Origin: Alkalihalobacillus deserti
GTDB lineage: Bacteria; Bacillota; Bacilli; Bacillales; Bacillaceae_D
Length of the DNA: 64,000 nt
Assembly (NCBI RefSeq): GCF_020734105.1
Contig: NZ_JAJAFR010000006.1
Location: forward strand, 300,422 to 364,421
Direction of reading: 5' to 3'
A program made the position numbers and the translations under genes. Positions 52,860-62,221 of the stretch are shown in pieces; the stretch's first letter is position 1; every line of letters starts with the position of its first letter. Below the pieces are notes generated by a model, which was given only the letters and a program-made list of their open reading frames with translations, had not been told where the DNA came from and ran no database searches.

Positions 52860-53640
52860 GCGCTCAGGAAACACAGGTTCTGCCTGAGATACTTAGTTCA
52901 GTTTTGAAAAACAAGCTATAGAAAGTCATAAACAGTCTACGAGTGCCAAGCAGCAGGTAGATGAAGGTCAAATTAAATGAACTGCGATGCTTTGTTAAGA
53001 TGAATGAAATTGACAAGTTTACGAAAAGACATGACGATGGCGATTACACAATTAAGAGAGTCCACTGAGCAAATCAATTTATTAGCTTTAATCTGCGATT
53101 GAAGAAGCTCGTGCAGGTCAACATGGTAAAAGGTTTACGGTTGTTGCTCAGGAAGTAAAAAAGTTATCTAAACAAGTGCCTCAGTTATTCAAATACATAA
53201 GTTAGGTATGAATTCGGATGCATATAAACAAGAAGTGATTGAAAATTTAAAAGACGTAGAAAATGCTGTACAAGCTAGTATGATTTCTTTTACTGAGACA
53301 GATCTTACGTTTAAACAGATCGCTGAAAATATTCCTCAAATTAACTCCCATAATCACAAAAAAGGGCAAATTCGGGCTTTAATCCTTCGCTTTAACTCCG
53401 ATAATCATAAAAAAAAGCAAATTCGAGCTTTAATCCTTTGCTTTAACTCCGATAATCATAAAAAAGGCAAATTCGGGCTTTAATTCTTCACTTTAACTCC
53501 CATAATCATAAAATAAGACAAATTCGTGCTTTAATCCTTCGCTGTGGGAGTACCGGTTTGAGTGTAAGGAGCCAAATGGATGAATTAACAAAGGTAGTGA
53601 ATGGAATTAAGAGAGTAAACTTATAACGTTATACATCAGC
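52860..53640 (+). pseudogene. Dead methyl-accepting chemotaxis receptor fragment
   Basis: The best part, about 53050-53165, encodes QINLLAL, then AIEEARAGQHGKRFTVVAQEVKKLSKQ, which matches the conserved hairpin tip of methyl-accepting receptors. A frameshift precedes it. A repeat array at 53341-53542 follows where the adaptation helix should continue. The frame then resumes as QMDELTKVVNGIKRVNL. Upstream pieces at 52860-53000 are degraded. In a live receptor this region would contact CheA and CheW. The intact-looking frame 53208-53483 is part of this relic plus repeat sequence, not a gene. Confidence 0.78.
53341..53542 (+). repeat. Four tandem copies of a 50-51 base repeat
   Basis: Units start at 53341, 53391, 53442 and 53492. 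The consensus begins TTTAACTCCCATAATCATAA and ends in CAAATTCGGGCTTTAATCC-TTCGC. A half unit follows as TGTGGGAG. Copies differ by a few bases. A single inverted copy is at 17096-17158. The array lies in the chemoreceptor pseudogene. It has no spacers, so it is not a CRISPR. Confidence 0.9.
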
Positions 53641-53694
53641 TGAAATTTTAAATCTGCTGTCTCCAAGTAAGTAATTGGTTAACGAATATACTAT

Positions 53695-53724
53695 TAAAAA
53701 GGAGTGCTTAGTAGTCCTTTTTTT
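53695..53724 (+). terminator. Terminator after the receptor relic
   Basis: AAAGGA and TCCTTT with a partly paired loop are followed by T7. Confidence 0.65.
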
Positions 53725-53961
53725 CATCTACCAGTGTTGACTGCTGTATAGAAAATGGAAAAGTATTTTTCTAACTAGATGCAAAAGGTTCAATTATTGA
53801 ATTAATCAAGGAGTGCCTAAAAGGTATTCCGTGTTTGTCTATAATGATTCTTACTTTAAAAAAATTGTATTCTCGTGTAAAATTTTAATAGTTTCTCTTC
53901 TGTAAAAGTTTTACAATAGAGAGCGTGAGTTCTAAGGTTTCAAAAATAAGGGAGTCTTACA

Positions 53962-54936
53962 ATGAAATCATCGTATTTAAAAATTACTTTTCTAGGTATA
54001 TGTATGCTGTTAGTAGGCTGTACTCAAGTTCTTCATACAAGTGAAACAAAAGAAAAAATAAAGATAGGTGTGCTTTTAGCAGATGATGGTTTGGGTGATC
54101 ACTCGTTTAATGATACAGCTTTCTTAGGGTTAATGAAAGCAAGGGATGAGCTAGGGATCATGTTTGATTACCGTGACCTTAGTATCTCTTCTTCTTTTAA
54201 AGATGGTTTATTGGAATTAGTAGAAGGTCAGTATGATTTGATTATTGGACTAGGTTATCCAATGAAAGAGAATTTTGAAGCAGTTGCGCTTGAATATCCA
54301 AACCAATCTTTCTTATATCTTGATGAAACAATTGATTTGCCTAATGTGACTTCCATTACATTTAATGAGTATGAAGGTAGTTACCTAGCAGGCATAATAG
54401 CAGGTTTGAAAACGGAGTCCAATTCAATAGGTTTTCTCGGAGGAGTGGATGCCCCTGTTATAAATAGATTTAAAGATGGGTTTATAAGTGGGGTTACCGC
54501 TGTGAATCCTAATGCAAAGATTTACATTGAATACGCTGCTACTTTTGGTGATCCTGAAATAGGACGGAAAATGGTTTCCATTATGGTAGAAGAAAAAGAT
54601 GTTGATATCGTTTTTCCAGCAGCTGGTTATACAGGTCTTGGGGCTCTTGAAGAAGCAGTTGCTAAGAAGATCTTTGCAATAGGTGTAGATACTGACCAAT
54701 TTTATCTCGCTGAAAAAGCCGTTATTACCTCTATGTTAAAAAACGTTGATGTCGCTATTTATACCGCAATTAAGGAGCTAGTTGAAACAGGAAGTTTATC
54801 AAAAAAACATATCGAACTAAGTCTTGTCGACAACGGCGTCGGTATATCACAAATTCGCTTGGTATCTCTTTCAGAGCGAGAAAAAGAACAAATAAATGCT
54901 TTAACAGGGCAATTAATCTATAGTACAGAAGATTAG
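53962..54936 (+). CDS. BMP-family (Med-like) substrate-binding lipoprotein
   Basis: This 324-residue lipoprotein has signal LLVGC with lipidated Cys20. The mature part matches BMP-type binding proteins: GVLLADDGLGDHSFNDTAFLG start, LIIGLGYPM, and YEGSYLAGIIAGL in the middle. DIVFPAAGYTGLGALEEAV and IGVDTDQ follow near the end. Relatives bind nucleosides, and B. subtilis Med belongs to the same fold. No ABC permease or ATPase lies nearby. The next gene, 32 bases on, is a membrane diguanylate cyclase, which suggests a sensory pair in which this protein reports a ligand. That is inference. Confidence 0.9.
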   Translation: MKSSYLKITFLGICMLLVGCTQVLHTSETKEKIKIGVLLADDGLGDHSFNDTAFLGLMKARDELGIMFDYRDLSISSSFKDGLLELVEGQYDLIIGLGYPMKENFEAVALEYPNQSFLYLDETIDLPNVTSITFNEYEGSYLAGIIAGLKTESNSIGFLGGVDAPVINRFKDGFISGVTAVNPNAKIYIEYAATFGDPEIGRKMVSIMVEEKDVDIVFPAAGYTGLGALEEAVAKKIFAIGVDTDQFYLAEKAVITSMLKNVDVAIYTAIKELVETGSLSKKHIELSLVDNGVGISQIRLVSLSEREKEQINALTGQLIYSTED

Positions 54937-54968
54937 TACTGGATTGAATAATAGGAGGTCACAATTTT

Positions 54969-56201
54969 GTGAATCTACAGATGAAGTTTCTATTACATAC
55001 CGCTGTTTCCATTCTTATAGCCTTAATAATCATGTCTATCATTATTTTAAAGCTGTTTGCCATGCAAGTAACCGCTAGTGAATTTTCGAATACTTTGCTA
55101 GAAGTTGAGCAGTTAAATAGTTCGTTAGAGAGCTATCAACAATCTTTAGCAAACTATGGGAAAAATCCGACGGAAAGTAACCTGTTGAATACCATTTCGA
55201 AATTTAATGAGTTTCTAGTAGAAGCCAAAAGTGTAAATAAACTACGAATTACGGATGAAGAGGATCAGCAAAGAATTGAATTGTTTCAAGAAAAAATGAC
55301 TCGAATCAAAGATAAAATGAATATTGTTACAGAACAGCAGAATGTAACGGTAGCGATCCAACTGTCCTCGATTATCAATGGAGTGTTAAATGATGTTCAT
55401 CTTTTAAGTCAATCCCTTAAAGAGCAGTATGATGTGTTTTCAAAACAGAACAATTGGGAAATCGTTTATCTATTCATATTTAGTGGAGTCATGCTCTTAG
55501 GAATCGCTAGTGTCTCTACGTATATCTCAACGAGGAAAATAGTTAAGCCAATTCAATTACTCAATGAGTACTCCAAAAGGATATCAGCTGGTGATTTGGA
55601 AATTAAAGAGTTGGAACTTAATAGTAAAGACGAAATTGGGCAATTAACAAATTCGTTTAATACGATGAGGCAAAGCTTATTCACACTTGTTAGGCAGTTA
55701 CGAAGAAATGCAGATAAGTTACAAACACTTGCAAACACTGATGAATTAACGAAATTATACAATAGAAGGTTTTTTATGAGTGCGGGTAAACAAATGGATG
55801 GCCAGTCTTTTTCGATTATTATTTTTGATATAGATAATTTTAAAAGAATAAATGATACATATGGCCATTTAGTTGGGGATAAAATGATCGTACATGTTGC
55901 CTCGCTCTTAAAGAGTGTTGTCACACAGAAGAGTATTTGTGGGCGTTTTGGAGGAGAGGAATTCATTGTTCTGCTCCCGGAAAAGGGTAAAAACGAAGCG
56001 ATGAAACAAGCCGAGAATTTACGATTTATAATTGAACAATCAAGCATAGCCGTTGATGATGAGCAATTATCGGTTACATGTAGCTTTGGTGTAGCTGATT
56101 CAACGGGGATGAGTGATGTCATGAGTGTTGTTCGAAAAGCAGATACAGGGCTTTACTTCGCGAAAGAAAATGGAAAGAATACTATTAAAAGTGTTGTGTA
56201 A
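54969..56201 (+). CDS. Membrane diguanylate cyclase (sensor, HAMP, GGDEF)
   Basis: This 410-residue protein should make cyclic di-GMP. TM1 (about 7-31) is followed by a helical extracellular sensor (about 32-162, glutamine-rich coiled coil), TM2 (about 163-185), a HAMP segment (about 187-240) and a GGDEF domain (about 255-410). The active loop is GGEEF (328-332). Metal and base residues DIDNFKRINDTYGH are present. There is no RxxD inhibitory site five residues before the loop, so product inhibition is unlikely. The GTG start follows AGGAGGTCACAATTTT. It is coupled to the BMP lipoprotein upstream. Confidence 0.93.
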   Translation: MNLQMKFLLHTAVSILIALIIMSIIILKLFAMQVTASEFSNTLLEVEQLNSSLESYQQSLANYGKNPTESNLLNTISKFNEFLVEAKSVNKLRITDEEDQQRIELFQEKMTRIKDKMNIVTEQQNVTVAIQLSSIINGVLNDVHLLSQSLKEQYDVFSKQNNWEIVYLFIFSGVMLLGIASVSTYISTRKIVKPIQLLNEYSKRISAGDLEIKELELNSKDEIGQLTNSFNTMRQSLFTLVRQLRRNADKLQTLANTDELTKLYNRRFFMSAGKQMDGQSFSIIIFDIDNFKRINDTYGHLVGDKMIVHVASLLKSVVTQKSICGRFGGEEFIVLLPEKGKNEAMKQAENLRFIIEQSSIAVDDEQLSVTCSFGVADSTGMSDVMSVVRKADTGLYFAKENGKNTIKSVV

Positions 56202-56294
56202 TCGACGCTAGCAATAGTATTCTTGTTTTTTAATCAAACATTTAATTAACAATGAATTGTATACATAATAAGCTTAATTTTATAAACATTACTA

Positions 56295-56325
56295 AACCCT
56301 GCTATGAATAGTTCATAGCAGGGTT
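56295..56325. terminator. Hairpin between the cyclase and ilvD
   Basis: A perfect 14-base stem AACCCTGCTATGAA/TTCATAGCAGGGTT has loop TAG. The CTGCTATGA arm is similar to the inner arm of repeat cores A and D. It probably ends both convergent genes. Confidence 0.75.
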
Positions 56326-56360
56326 GTTTGTAACGAGTAATGAGCTTTATTTACCAAGCA

Positions 56361-58055
56361 TTAAAGGTCCGTAACGGCACCTTTTGAAGCTGATGAAACA
56401 AGTCGGGCATATTTATTGAGTACTCCTCTTGAATAACGTAGAGGTGGAGCACTCCATTTTGCTAACCGCTCTGACAGTTCTTCCTCTGTTACATCAACAG
56501 AGAGCTCTTGTGTTTCACTATCTATCGTGATCATATCCCCTGTTTCGATCAGAGCGATTGGTCCACCTACTTGAGCTTCAGGTGATACATGTCCTACGAC
56601 TAAACCATGCGTCCCTCCTGAGAATCTTCCATCGGTGATGAGACCCACTTTTTCGCCTAATCCTTTTCCAACAATGATCCCAGTAATCGAGAGCATTTCC
56701 GACATACCAGGTCCTCCTTTTGGTCCTGCATACCGAATCACGACGATGTCGCCTTCTTGGATGTCATTATCTAGAACGGCCTTGGTTGCTTCTGGTTCTG
56801 AATTAAATACTTTTGCTGGACCAGTTATTTTCGTAATCTTTAATCCAGACATTTTAGCGATCCCACCCTCTGGGGCTAAATTGCCTTTTAATACAAAGAG
56901 AGGACCAGATTTACGGATAGGATCGTCAAAGGAGCGAATGATCGTTTGTCCGTCTTTTAATGAAGCTTGATTGGCAAGATTTTCTGCGAGTGTTTTCCCT
57001 GTAACAGTTAGACAATCTCCATGAAGTAGACCTTCATCAAGAAGCATTTTCATTACACCCGATACGCCGCCTACAGAATGAAGATCATGCATGACATATT
57101 TACCGCTAGGCTTTAAATCAGCTAAATGAGGGACTTTTTTTCGAATGCGATCAAAATCATCAAGCGTAAGGTCGACATCAACTGAATGAGCAATAGCCAA
57201 CAAATGAAGAAAAGCATTCGTAGAGCCACCGAGTGCCATTACAACGGTAATCGCATTTTCAAATGCTTTTTTCGTCATGATGTCTTTTGGATAAATCTCC
57301 TTACGAAGAAGCTCGAGCACTGCTTGTCCTGAGTCATAGCAATCGGTCAGCTTTTCAGACGTTTCGGCAGGATTAGAAGCGCTACCTGGTAGGCTCATCC
57401 CCATTGCTTCTATGGCCGACGCCATTGTATTGGCGGTGTACATTCCACCGCAAGATCCTGCGCCAGGACAAGCGTGGCATTCAATATCTTTTAAATCTTC
57501 TTTGTTCATCTTACCAGCACTATACTGCCCAACAGCTTCAAAGACAGAAACAATATCAATATCCTTGCCATTTTTAGATTTTCCTGGTGCAATCGTTCCT
57601 CCGTATACAAAAACAGCAGGAACATTTAAACGTCCAATCGCAATCATACAGCCAGGCATGTTTTTATCGCAGCCACCAATCGCGACTAACCCGTCAAGAC
57701 GTTCGGCCCCCATTACGGTTTCAATTGAATCAGCGATAACTTCTCTACTTGGTAATGAATAGCGCATCCCTTCATGACCCATTGAAATACCATCGGATAC
57801 CGTTATTGTATTAAAAATTAGTGGAGCACCATCTCCATCTTTAGCTCCTTCTTTCGCTTTCAAAGCAAGTTGGTCAATATGAACATTACATGGAGTCACT
57901 TCACTCCAAGTACTGGCAATGCCAATCATTGGTTTTTTAAAATCATCATCATTGAAGCCAACCGCTCTTAACATGGCTCGATTAGGAGCGCGGTTTTCTC
58001 CTTCACTAATATCAATGCTTCGAATTCGCAAATCTTTGTTTTCTTCTTTTGTCAT
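56361..58055 (-). CDS. ilvD: Dihydroxy-acid dehydratase
   Basis: IlvD dehydrates dihydroxy acids in valine, isoleucine and leucine (and pantothenate) synthesis. The protein has 564 residues. Cluster cysteines lie in [12 protein letters not shown] and the [17 protein letters not shown] region, and the C-terminal domain has [21 protein letters not shown]. Start ATG 58055 follows ACAGGAGGTATTCC; the longer frame to 58124 has no site. No other ilv or leu gene is adjacent, as in B. subtilis, where ilvD stands alone. Confidence 0.97.
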   Translation of the reverse strand: MTKEENKDLRIRSIDISEGENRAPNRAMLRAVGFNDDDFKKPMIGIASTWSEVTPCNVHIDQLALKAKEGAKDGDGAPLIFNTITVSDGISMGHEGMRYSLPSREVIADSIETVMGAERLDGLVAIGGCDKNMPGCMIAIGRLNVPAVFVYGGTIAPGKSKNGKDIDIVSVFEAVGQYSAGKMNKEDLKDIECHACPGAGSCGGMYTANTMASAIEAMGMSLPGSASNPAETSEKLTDCYDSGQAVLELLRKEIYPKDIMTKKAFENAITVVMALGGSTNAFLHLLAIAHSVDVDLTLDDFDRIRKKVPHLADLKPSGKYVMHDLHSVGGVSGVMKMLLDEGLLHGDCLTVTGKTLAENLANQASLKDGQTIIRSFDDPIRKSGPLFVLKGNLAPEGGIAKMSGLKITKITGPAKVFNSEPEATKAVLDNDIQEGDIVVIRYAGPKGGPGMSEMLSITGIIVGKGLGEKVGLITDGRFSGGTHGLVVGHVSPEAQVGGPIALIETGDMITIDSETQELSVDVTEEELSERLAKWSAPPLRYSRGVLNKYARLVSSASKGAVTDL

Positions 58056-58268
58056 GGAATACCTCCTGTGTTTTTCTCTACTATACATGTCATAAACAGT
58101 ATCAACAAAAGATCTGCTTTTCATAATACATGTTTTTTCTTTTGAAATAAAAGTGTGCGAAGACTACCATGGTCTCAATACATTAGGATTTTGGACTGTA
58201 TATGTCTAATGACTTTAGGGCGATATCTTGGGCATAATACAGTTTATATACATGAGAGGGGGGATAGT

Positions 58269-58451
58269 ATGAGGCTAAGAAATGGAGATCTGTATACAAA
58301 TGTTTTCACTAATAAGTTGTATATGTTAAATGAAGATGCCGATAGCAACTGGTACATGAGTTTGCGTGATGAAGGAAATTATCATGAAACAGAAAAGAAA
58401 TCAGGACGGGATATGATGAGATTAGTAGAAGGTGGTTATAAAAAAAGCTAA
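58269..58451 (+). CDS. Small hydrophilic protein
   Basis: This 60-residue protein has GAGAGGGGGGATAGT before ATG 58269. It begins MRLRNGDLYTNVFTNKLYML and has a charged centre with MSLRDEGNYHETEKKSGRDM. There is no membrane helix, signal or cysteine. I do not know the family. A good ribosome site makes it a probable gene. Confidence 0.6.
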   Translation: MRLRNGDLYTNVFTNKLYMLNEDADSNWYMSLRDEGNYHETEKKSGRDMMRLVEGGYKKS

Positions 58452-58593
58452 TTAAAAAGATAATCCATTCCTGAAGGGTACCCTGTAATCATACTTTTTT
58501 GTGGAATGTAGGGAAAATTTAAAACAACATAAGATATTCAAAGGGAAAATCCGCCTTTATGTCGAATATAATATAGATAAAGGGGATGACCCA

Positions 58594-58800
58594 ATGAATA
58601 AAGTTGAGTTATTAAAAAAATTACTAAATAGTAGTCGAAATAATTTGTTTTCAATAGAGATTCCTACTACAAAAGAAAATGAACAGAAGATCCAAGAACT
58701 GGTTAAAGCATTAGAAACAGAAGAAAAAATTAAATTAAGAGAATATGTACAAAGAGATTACTCGGTTTATTTACATGGGATAATGAAGTACTCATCCTAG
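58594..58800 (+). CDS. Small helical protein
   Basis: This 68-residue protein has ATAAAGGGGATGACCC before ATG 58594. It is nearly all helix by composition (NKVELLKKLLNSSRNNLFSI, TTKENEQKIQELVKALETEE) and ends YSVYLHGIMKYSS. No family recognised. A terminator follows 54 bases later, supporting transcription of this pair of small genes. Confidence 0.62.
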   Translation: MNKVELLKKLLNSSRNNLFSIEIPTTKENEQKIQELVKALETEEKIKLREYVQRDYSVYLHGIMKYSS

Positions 58801-58853
58801 TAGTAAGGAGCTCCGTTAATATGGAAATCGTAAATAGTAGCCAAATCGATATA

Positions 58854-58908
58854 AAAAGTACCCTATAGAGTAGACATTTTAAAAAGTCTACCTATGGGGT
58901 ACTTTTTT
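58854..58908 (+). terminator. Terminator after the small helical protein
   Basis: The outer arms AAAGTACCC/GGGTACTTT have an inner GTAGAC/GTCTAC stem and a T6 tail. Confidence 0.85.
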
Positions 58909-59194
58909 ATATTATCAATCAATTGTAAAAAAATACTAAATATAATGACTTTTGTCTAGGCCCCAAATCAAGGTTTTAAAAGTATTGCTATTTATAGTTC
59001 AATTTGAGAGGTAAATGGTAACTTATGTTTAAGGACATATTGAGATTTTTAAAACGAATGTGAAGGGTTGTTAAAATCTATATTTAATAAATAACAAATG
59101 ATGCTGGGTGTTACCAAGAGGGAAGATGAAAAAGAGTGCTTGATTCTTCTTGATTTCATATGAAACACAAATAGTAAATTTAAAAGCTTGAGGA
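58909..59194. other. Gene-free stretch
   Basis: Short broken frames only. Might contain the lost start of the pseudogene that follows; nothing recognised. Confidence 0.45.
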
Positions 59195-59676
59195 TTGTCT
59201 AAAAATATCTTTAACCTAACAGAAGATGAAGGTTTAATTTGCGGAACTACGGATTTATTTCTAAAATCAACTCAAAATGTTAATCAAACATTTAATGAAG
59301 AAACGACATTGGTTGCTGTATCCGGATTACATATGAGAGGGTTACCGTTAGAGAAACAAATGAAAGAATGTCGTGCTGAGTTTGTTCGAGAAGCCATTAC
59401 GGCTCCTAAATACCAATTGGTGAAGCTTCCATCTGAACCAACGAAACCTGAATTGATTAAAAAACAACAGGTAGTAGATCGATCCAGTTAGAAGTTTGGA
59501 AAATGTTTGTCTCAAAATTTGGGCTGTTTGTTGCTTCAATTCCTGCCCCGCTTGGAATCGGAAAAGTCGAGATTGAAGCTGCTTTCGAAGTTCCTGGGTT
59601 CGTTTGTGAAGCGTATCGGCAGAGGGTGCCGAAGATATTACTGCTTTAGGTTGGCACAATCTTTTGTTAAAAAGCT
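59195..59676 (+). pseudogene. Allophanate-hydrolase-type C-terminal domain, frameshifted
   Basis: The first frame contains VAVSGLHMRGLPLEKQM and ITAPKYQLVKLPSEPTKPEL, matching the C-terminal (gamma-glutamylcyclotransferase-like) domain of allophanate hydrolase. A shift near 59470 continues the match as FVASIPAPLGIGKVEIE and GFVCEAY. A third frame adds AEGAEDITALG. The three pieces together make one domain of about 150 residues broken by two frameshifts. Stand-alone versions of this domain exist in Bacillaceae. There is no urea amidolyase or carboxylase partner nearby, so the function is lost or never included urea use. Confidence 0.75.
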
Positions 59677-59702
59677 AAAAAATATGTTTAAAATTATTTA
59701 AT

Positions 59703-59731
59703 GAAGACTGATACCTAAGGTGTCAGTCTTC
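59703..59731. terminator. Terminator between the relic and the Gly-rich gene
   Basis: The stem GAAGACTGATACC/GGTGTCAGTCTTC (one G-T pair) has loop TAA. Weak T-tracts. Confidence 0.6.
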
Positions 59732-59740
59732 ATCTTCGTT

Positions 59741-60040
59741 CTAGAGGTAGGGGCGAGGACGAGGGCGTGGTCCATAACCTGGGTACCCGTATCCACCAAA
59801 GCCATGGTGTCCATATCCATAACCTGGGTATCCGTAACCGCCATAACCACCAGGACCGTATGCGCTATAACCAGGTCCTACATAAATAGGGCTGAAGGTA
59901 CCGAATCCAGGTCCGACTAACTGTCCTCCTAAAAAGCCTAAACCGGCTCCGAGGATACCAGCGCCTAGTGGTCCAATCCCAGGACCGAATCTAGAATTTG
60001 TATGTTGATATACTGGAGTTGTGTATGCGTTTCTATACAT
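59741..60040 (-). CDS. Gly/Tyr/Pro-rich low-complexity protein, possibly spore surface
   Basis: This 99-residue protein has a short hydrophilic head (YRNAYTTPVYQHTNS), a glycine-rich hydrophobic middle (GPLGAGILGAGLGFLGGQLV) and a tail of GYGGYGYPGYG-type repeats with a histidine pair, ending PRPRPRPYL. Composition resembles small spore coat proteins of Bacillus, but no domain is recognisable and the role is a guess. The ribosome site AGAGGGGAATTC precedes ATG 60040. The tail is built from near-repeats of a GGATACGGATA-like unit, so its length probably varies between strains. Confidence 0.78.
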   Translation of the reverse strand: MYRNAYTTPVYQHTNSRFGPGIGPLGAGILGAGLGFLGGQLVGPGFGTFSPIYVGPGYSAYGPGGYGGYGYPGYGYGHHGFGGYGYPGYGPRPRPRPYL

Positions 60041-60404
60041 TAGAATTCCCCTCTCGTATAATAATCATTTTCACTCTAGCCTATGATAGTTAGTCAGATG
60101 TGGAATAGGTAAGAGCCCATTTGTAATCCAATGATGAAGTTGCCTATACAAAAATTGAGACATTTTTCACCGGTCTAGCTTTAAAAAGAAGATAGGTGAA
60201 AGTTATACACAGGCCATCTGTGGAGAAAGTGGATAACTACGAACAAACATTCGACAAAATTCAGACTTAAATAGACAATATTCGGGTTCTTCTATGAAGA
60301 AGGCTAATTAATGAAGAGGTTTTTTGTCAGTTTTGCGGAAACTGCCCATGGTGAAAAAACATAAATTAATCCATCATGACAAACAATGGAAAGAGGAGAT
60401 CATG
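60041..60404. other. Intergenic region upstream of the Gly-rich gene
   Basis: No frame of note. Short inverted pieces only; nothing recognised. Confidence 0.5.
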
Positions 60405-60808
60405 ACACTGGATGGTTATCGGTTGGTGGCTACGAGGAGTATGTTACCTGTCTGAAGTTTTACAAGATGTCAAAGCAACAGCAACTTTTATTTCTTCAAA
60501 AATGAATAAAGAACGGACCAATGTTCAAGGAGTCATAAAAGAATATACAAATCTTGATTTAACAAAAGAGGAACTAAAACGATTAAAAAAACTACTAAAA
60601 AGAAGGCGGGCATACTAATAAATGAACTTATTAGTGAGAGGGCCTTATATTGATTGGATAACAACAGAGCATACAGGTGTCGATGTTCCTATTTATGCGT
60701 TTGGACCAAAATCTAAATTATTTTCAAGGACATTTAGTTAACACAGATTTACCCGAAAAGTTAGTTCAAGCAATGAAGATGTCCTTAGTCAAGCAAAAAA
60801 AATTTTAA
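60405..60808 (+). pseudogene. 3' remnant of an alkaline phosphatase gene
   Basis: One frame has VLQDVKATATFISSKMNKER, then NLDLTKEELKRL, matching the helical segment before the active-site histidine of Bacillus alkaline phosphatases. After stops at about 60616-60621 the match continues as TTEHTGVDVPIYAFGP, the conserved motif with the zinc-binding His. After another shift it reads GHLVNTDLPEKLVQAMKMS. The N-terminal two thirds are absent. The remnant ends inside the PurR box of purT. Confidence 0.8.
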
Positions 60809-60850
60809 CGAACGTTAATTAATATATGTTAAAAATGGTTCGTTAATTTT
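60801..60850 (+). promoter_or_regulatory. Paired PurR boxes upstream of purT
   Basis: AATTTTAACGAACGTTAA and, inverted, AAAATTAACGAACCATTTT share the AACGAAC core of Bacillus PurBoxes. The cores face each other about 25 bases apart, just before the -35 box. The first box overlaps the end of the phosphatase relic. Confidence 0.75.
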
Positions 60851-60860
60851 GATATTTAAC

Positions 60861-60890
60861 TTGAAAGAATACGTAACTTAGCTTTATGAT
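60861..60890 (+). promoter_or_regulatory. Promoter of purT
   Basis: -35 TTGAAA (60861-60866) and -10 TATGAT (60885-60890) have an 18-base spacer. Confidence 0.65.
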
Positions 60891-60927
60891 AAGAGAAAAT
60901 AACAGTGTTGATGGGAGCGGCGTTTAA

Positions 60928-62100
60928 ATGGAATCTACGCAAGTTAAAAAAATTTTATTACTTGGTTCGGGCGAATTAGGAAAAGAAGTTATTATAGAAG
61001 CGCAACGTTTTGGGGTTGAAACGGTTGCGGTCGATCGTTACGCGAATGCCCCTGCTATGCAAGTGGCGCACAGATCTCATGTTATTGATATGCTTGATGC
61101 CGAGGCCTTAAGATCAGTCATTGAGCAAGAAAAACCTGATCTTATTGTTCCAGAAGTTGAGGCGATTCAAACTCAGGTTCTAGTTGATTTAGAAAAAGAA
61201 GGACATGTTGTTGTTCCAACTGCCTCTGCTGCCAAGTTAACAATGGATCGTGAGGGAATACGAAGACTAGCAAGTGAAGAGTTAGGGTTACCTACAGCGG
61301 GTTATCAGTTTGCTAACTCTTATGAAGAATTAAAAACAGCGGTAGCGAAAATTGGAACCCCTTGTGTCATTAAACCATTAATGAGTTCCTCTGGTAAAGG
61401 ACAAAGTTTATGTCGTTCCGAAGATAATATAGAAGCATCCTGGGATATGGCTTTAGAAGGAGCACGGGGAAAGAGTACTCGAGTGATCGTTGAAGAATTT
61501 ATTCATTTCGAATCAGAAATTACGTTATTAACAGTTCGCTCTGTTTCTGGTACTGCTTACTGTGCACCGATTGGACATGTTCAAAAAGATGGAGACTACA
61601 TCGAGTCTTGGCAACCTCATCAAATGACGGAGACACAAATCATCGAAGCGCAAGACATCGCTAAAAAGATCACAGATGCATTAGGAGGTTATGGGTTATT
61701 TGGAGTAGAATTGTTCTTGACGAAAGACAAGGTATACTTTAGTGAGGTGTCGCCTCGACCACATGATACAGGGATGGTTACGCTTGTTACTCAAAACTTA
61801 TCAGAGTTTGCTTTACATGTTCGTGCCATTTTAGGTTTTCCAATTACTGAAATAACGCTTCATGCCCCTGGTGCGAGTCATGTTGTAAAGGCTTGGGAAG
61901 AAAGTTCAAATTATCAAATAGCTGGAGTGAACGAGGCGTTAGCGACTCCATTAACACAAGTTCGAATTTTCGGTAAGCCGGAGACTAAAGTGGGTCGAAG
62001 AATGGCAGTAGCTCTAAGTACTTCAGAAGATACACAAACGGCTCGTAAGCTAGCGAAAGTAGCAGCGGAGAAAATGAAAATTACTTACCAGAATAAATAG
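60928..62100 (+). CDS. purT: Formate-dependent GAR transformylase PurT
   Basis: PurT makes formylglycinamide ribonucleotide from GAR, formate and ATP, a folate-free version of step three of purine synthesis. The protein has 390 residues with an ATP-grasp fold. Motifs include [13 protein letters not shown] at the N-terminus, the VPEVEAIQT loop, the ATP lid [11 protein letters not shown] (about residues 151-161), VEEFIHFE, the [25 protein letters not shown] segment with Mg ligands, and GVNEAL near the end. GATGGGAGCGGCG precedes the ATG. Paired PurR boxes upstream argue for repression when purines are plentiful. Confidence 0.97.
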   Translation: MESTQVKKILLLGSGELGKEVIIEAQRFGVETVAVDRYANAPAMQVAHRSHVIDMLDAEALRSVIEQEKPDLIVPEVEAIQTQVLVDLEKEGHVVVPTASAAKLTMDREGIRRLASEELGLPTAGYQFANSYEELKTAVAKIGTPCVIKPLMSSSGKGQSLCRSEDNIEASWDMALEGARGKSTRVIVEEFIHFESEITLLTVRSVSGTAYCAPIGHVQKDGDYIESWQPHQMTETQIIEAQDIAKKITDALGGYGLFGVELFLTKDKVYFSEVSPRPHDTGMVTLVTQNLSEFALHVRAILGFPITEITLHAPGASHVVKAWEESSNYQIAGVNEALATPLTQVRIFGKPETKVGRRMAVALSTSEDTQTARKLAKVAAEKMKITYQNK

Positions 62101-62110
62101 GTCTAAGTAA

Positions 62111-62148
62111 AAGACGATTGAGATTTTTTTCTTAATCGTCTTTTTTTT
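62111..62148 (+). terminator. Terminator after purT
   Basis: The stem AAGACGATTGAGA/TCTTAATCGTCTT has a T6 loop and is followed by T8. Confidence 0.88.
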
Positions 62149-62221
62149 GCAAATAAGTCTATTAGTATTAAATCGTTTATTGGCCATAATAAAAGCGAAG
62201 ATAGGAAAGGAGTGGAATTCA

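Noticed and set aside
53208..53483. 91-codon frame as a separate gene
   Set aside because: Its first half is degraded chemoreceptor sequence and its second half is translated tandem repeat.
53341..53542. CRISPR array
   Set aside because: Units are directly joined with no unique spacers, and no cas genes are present.
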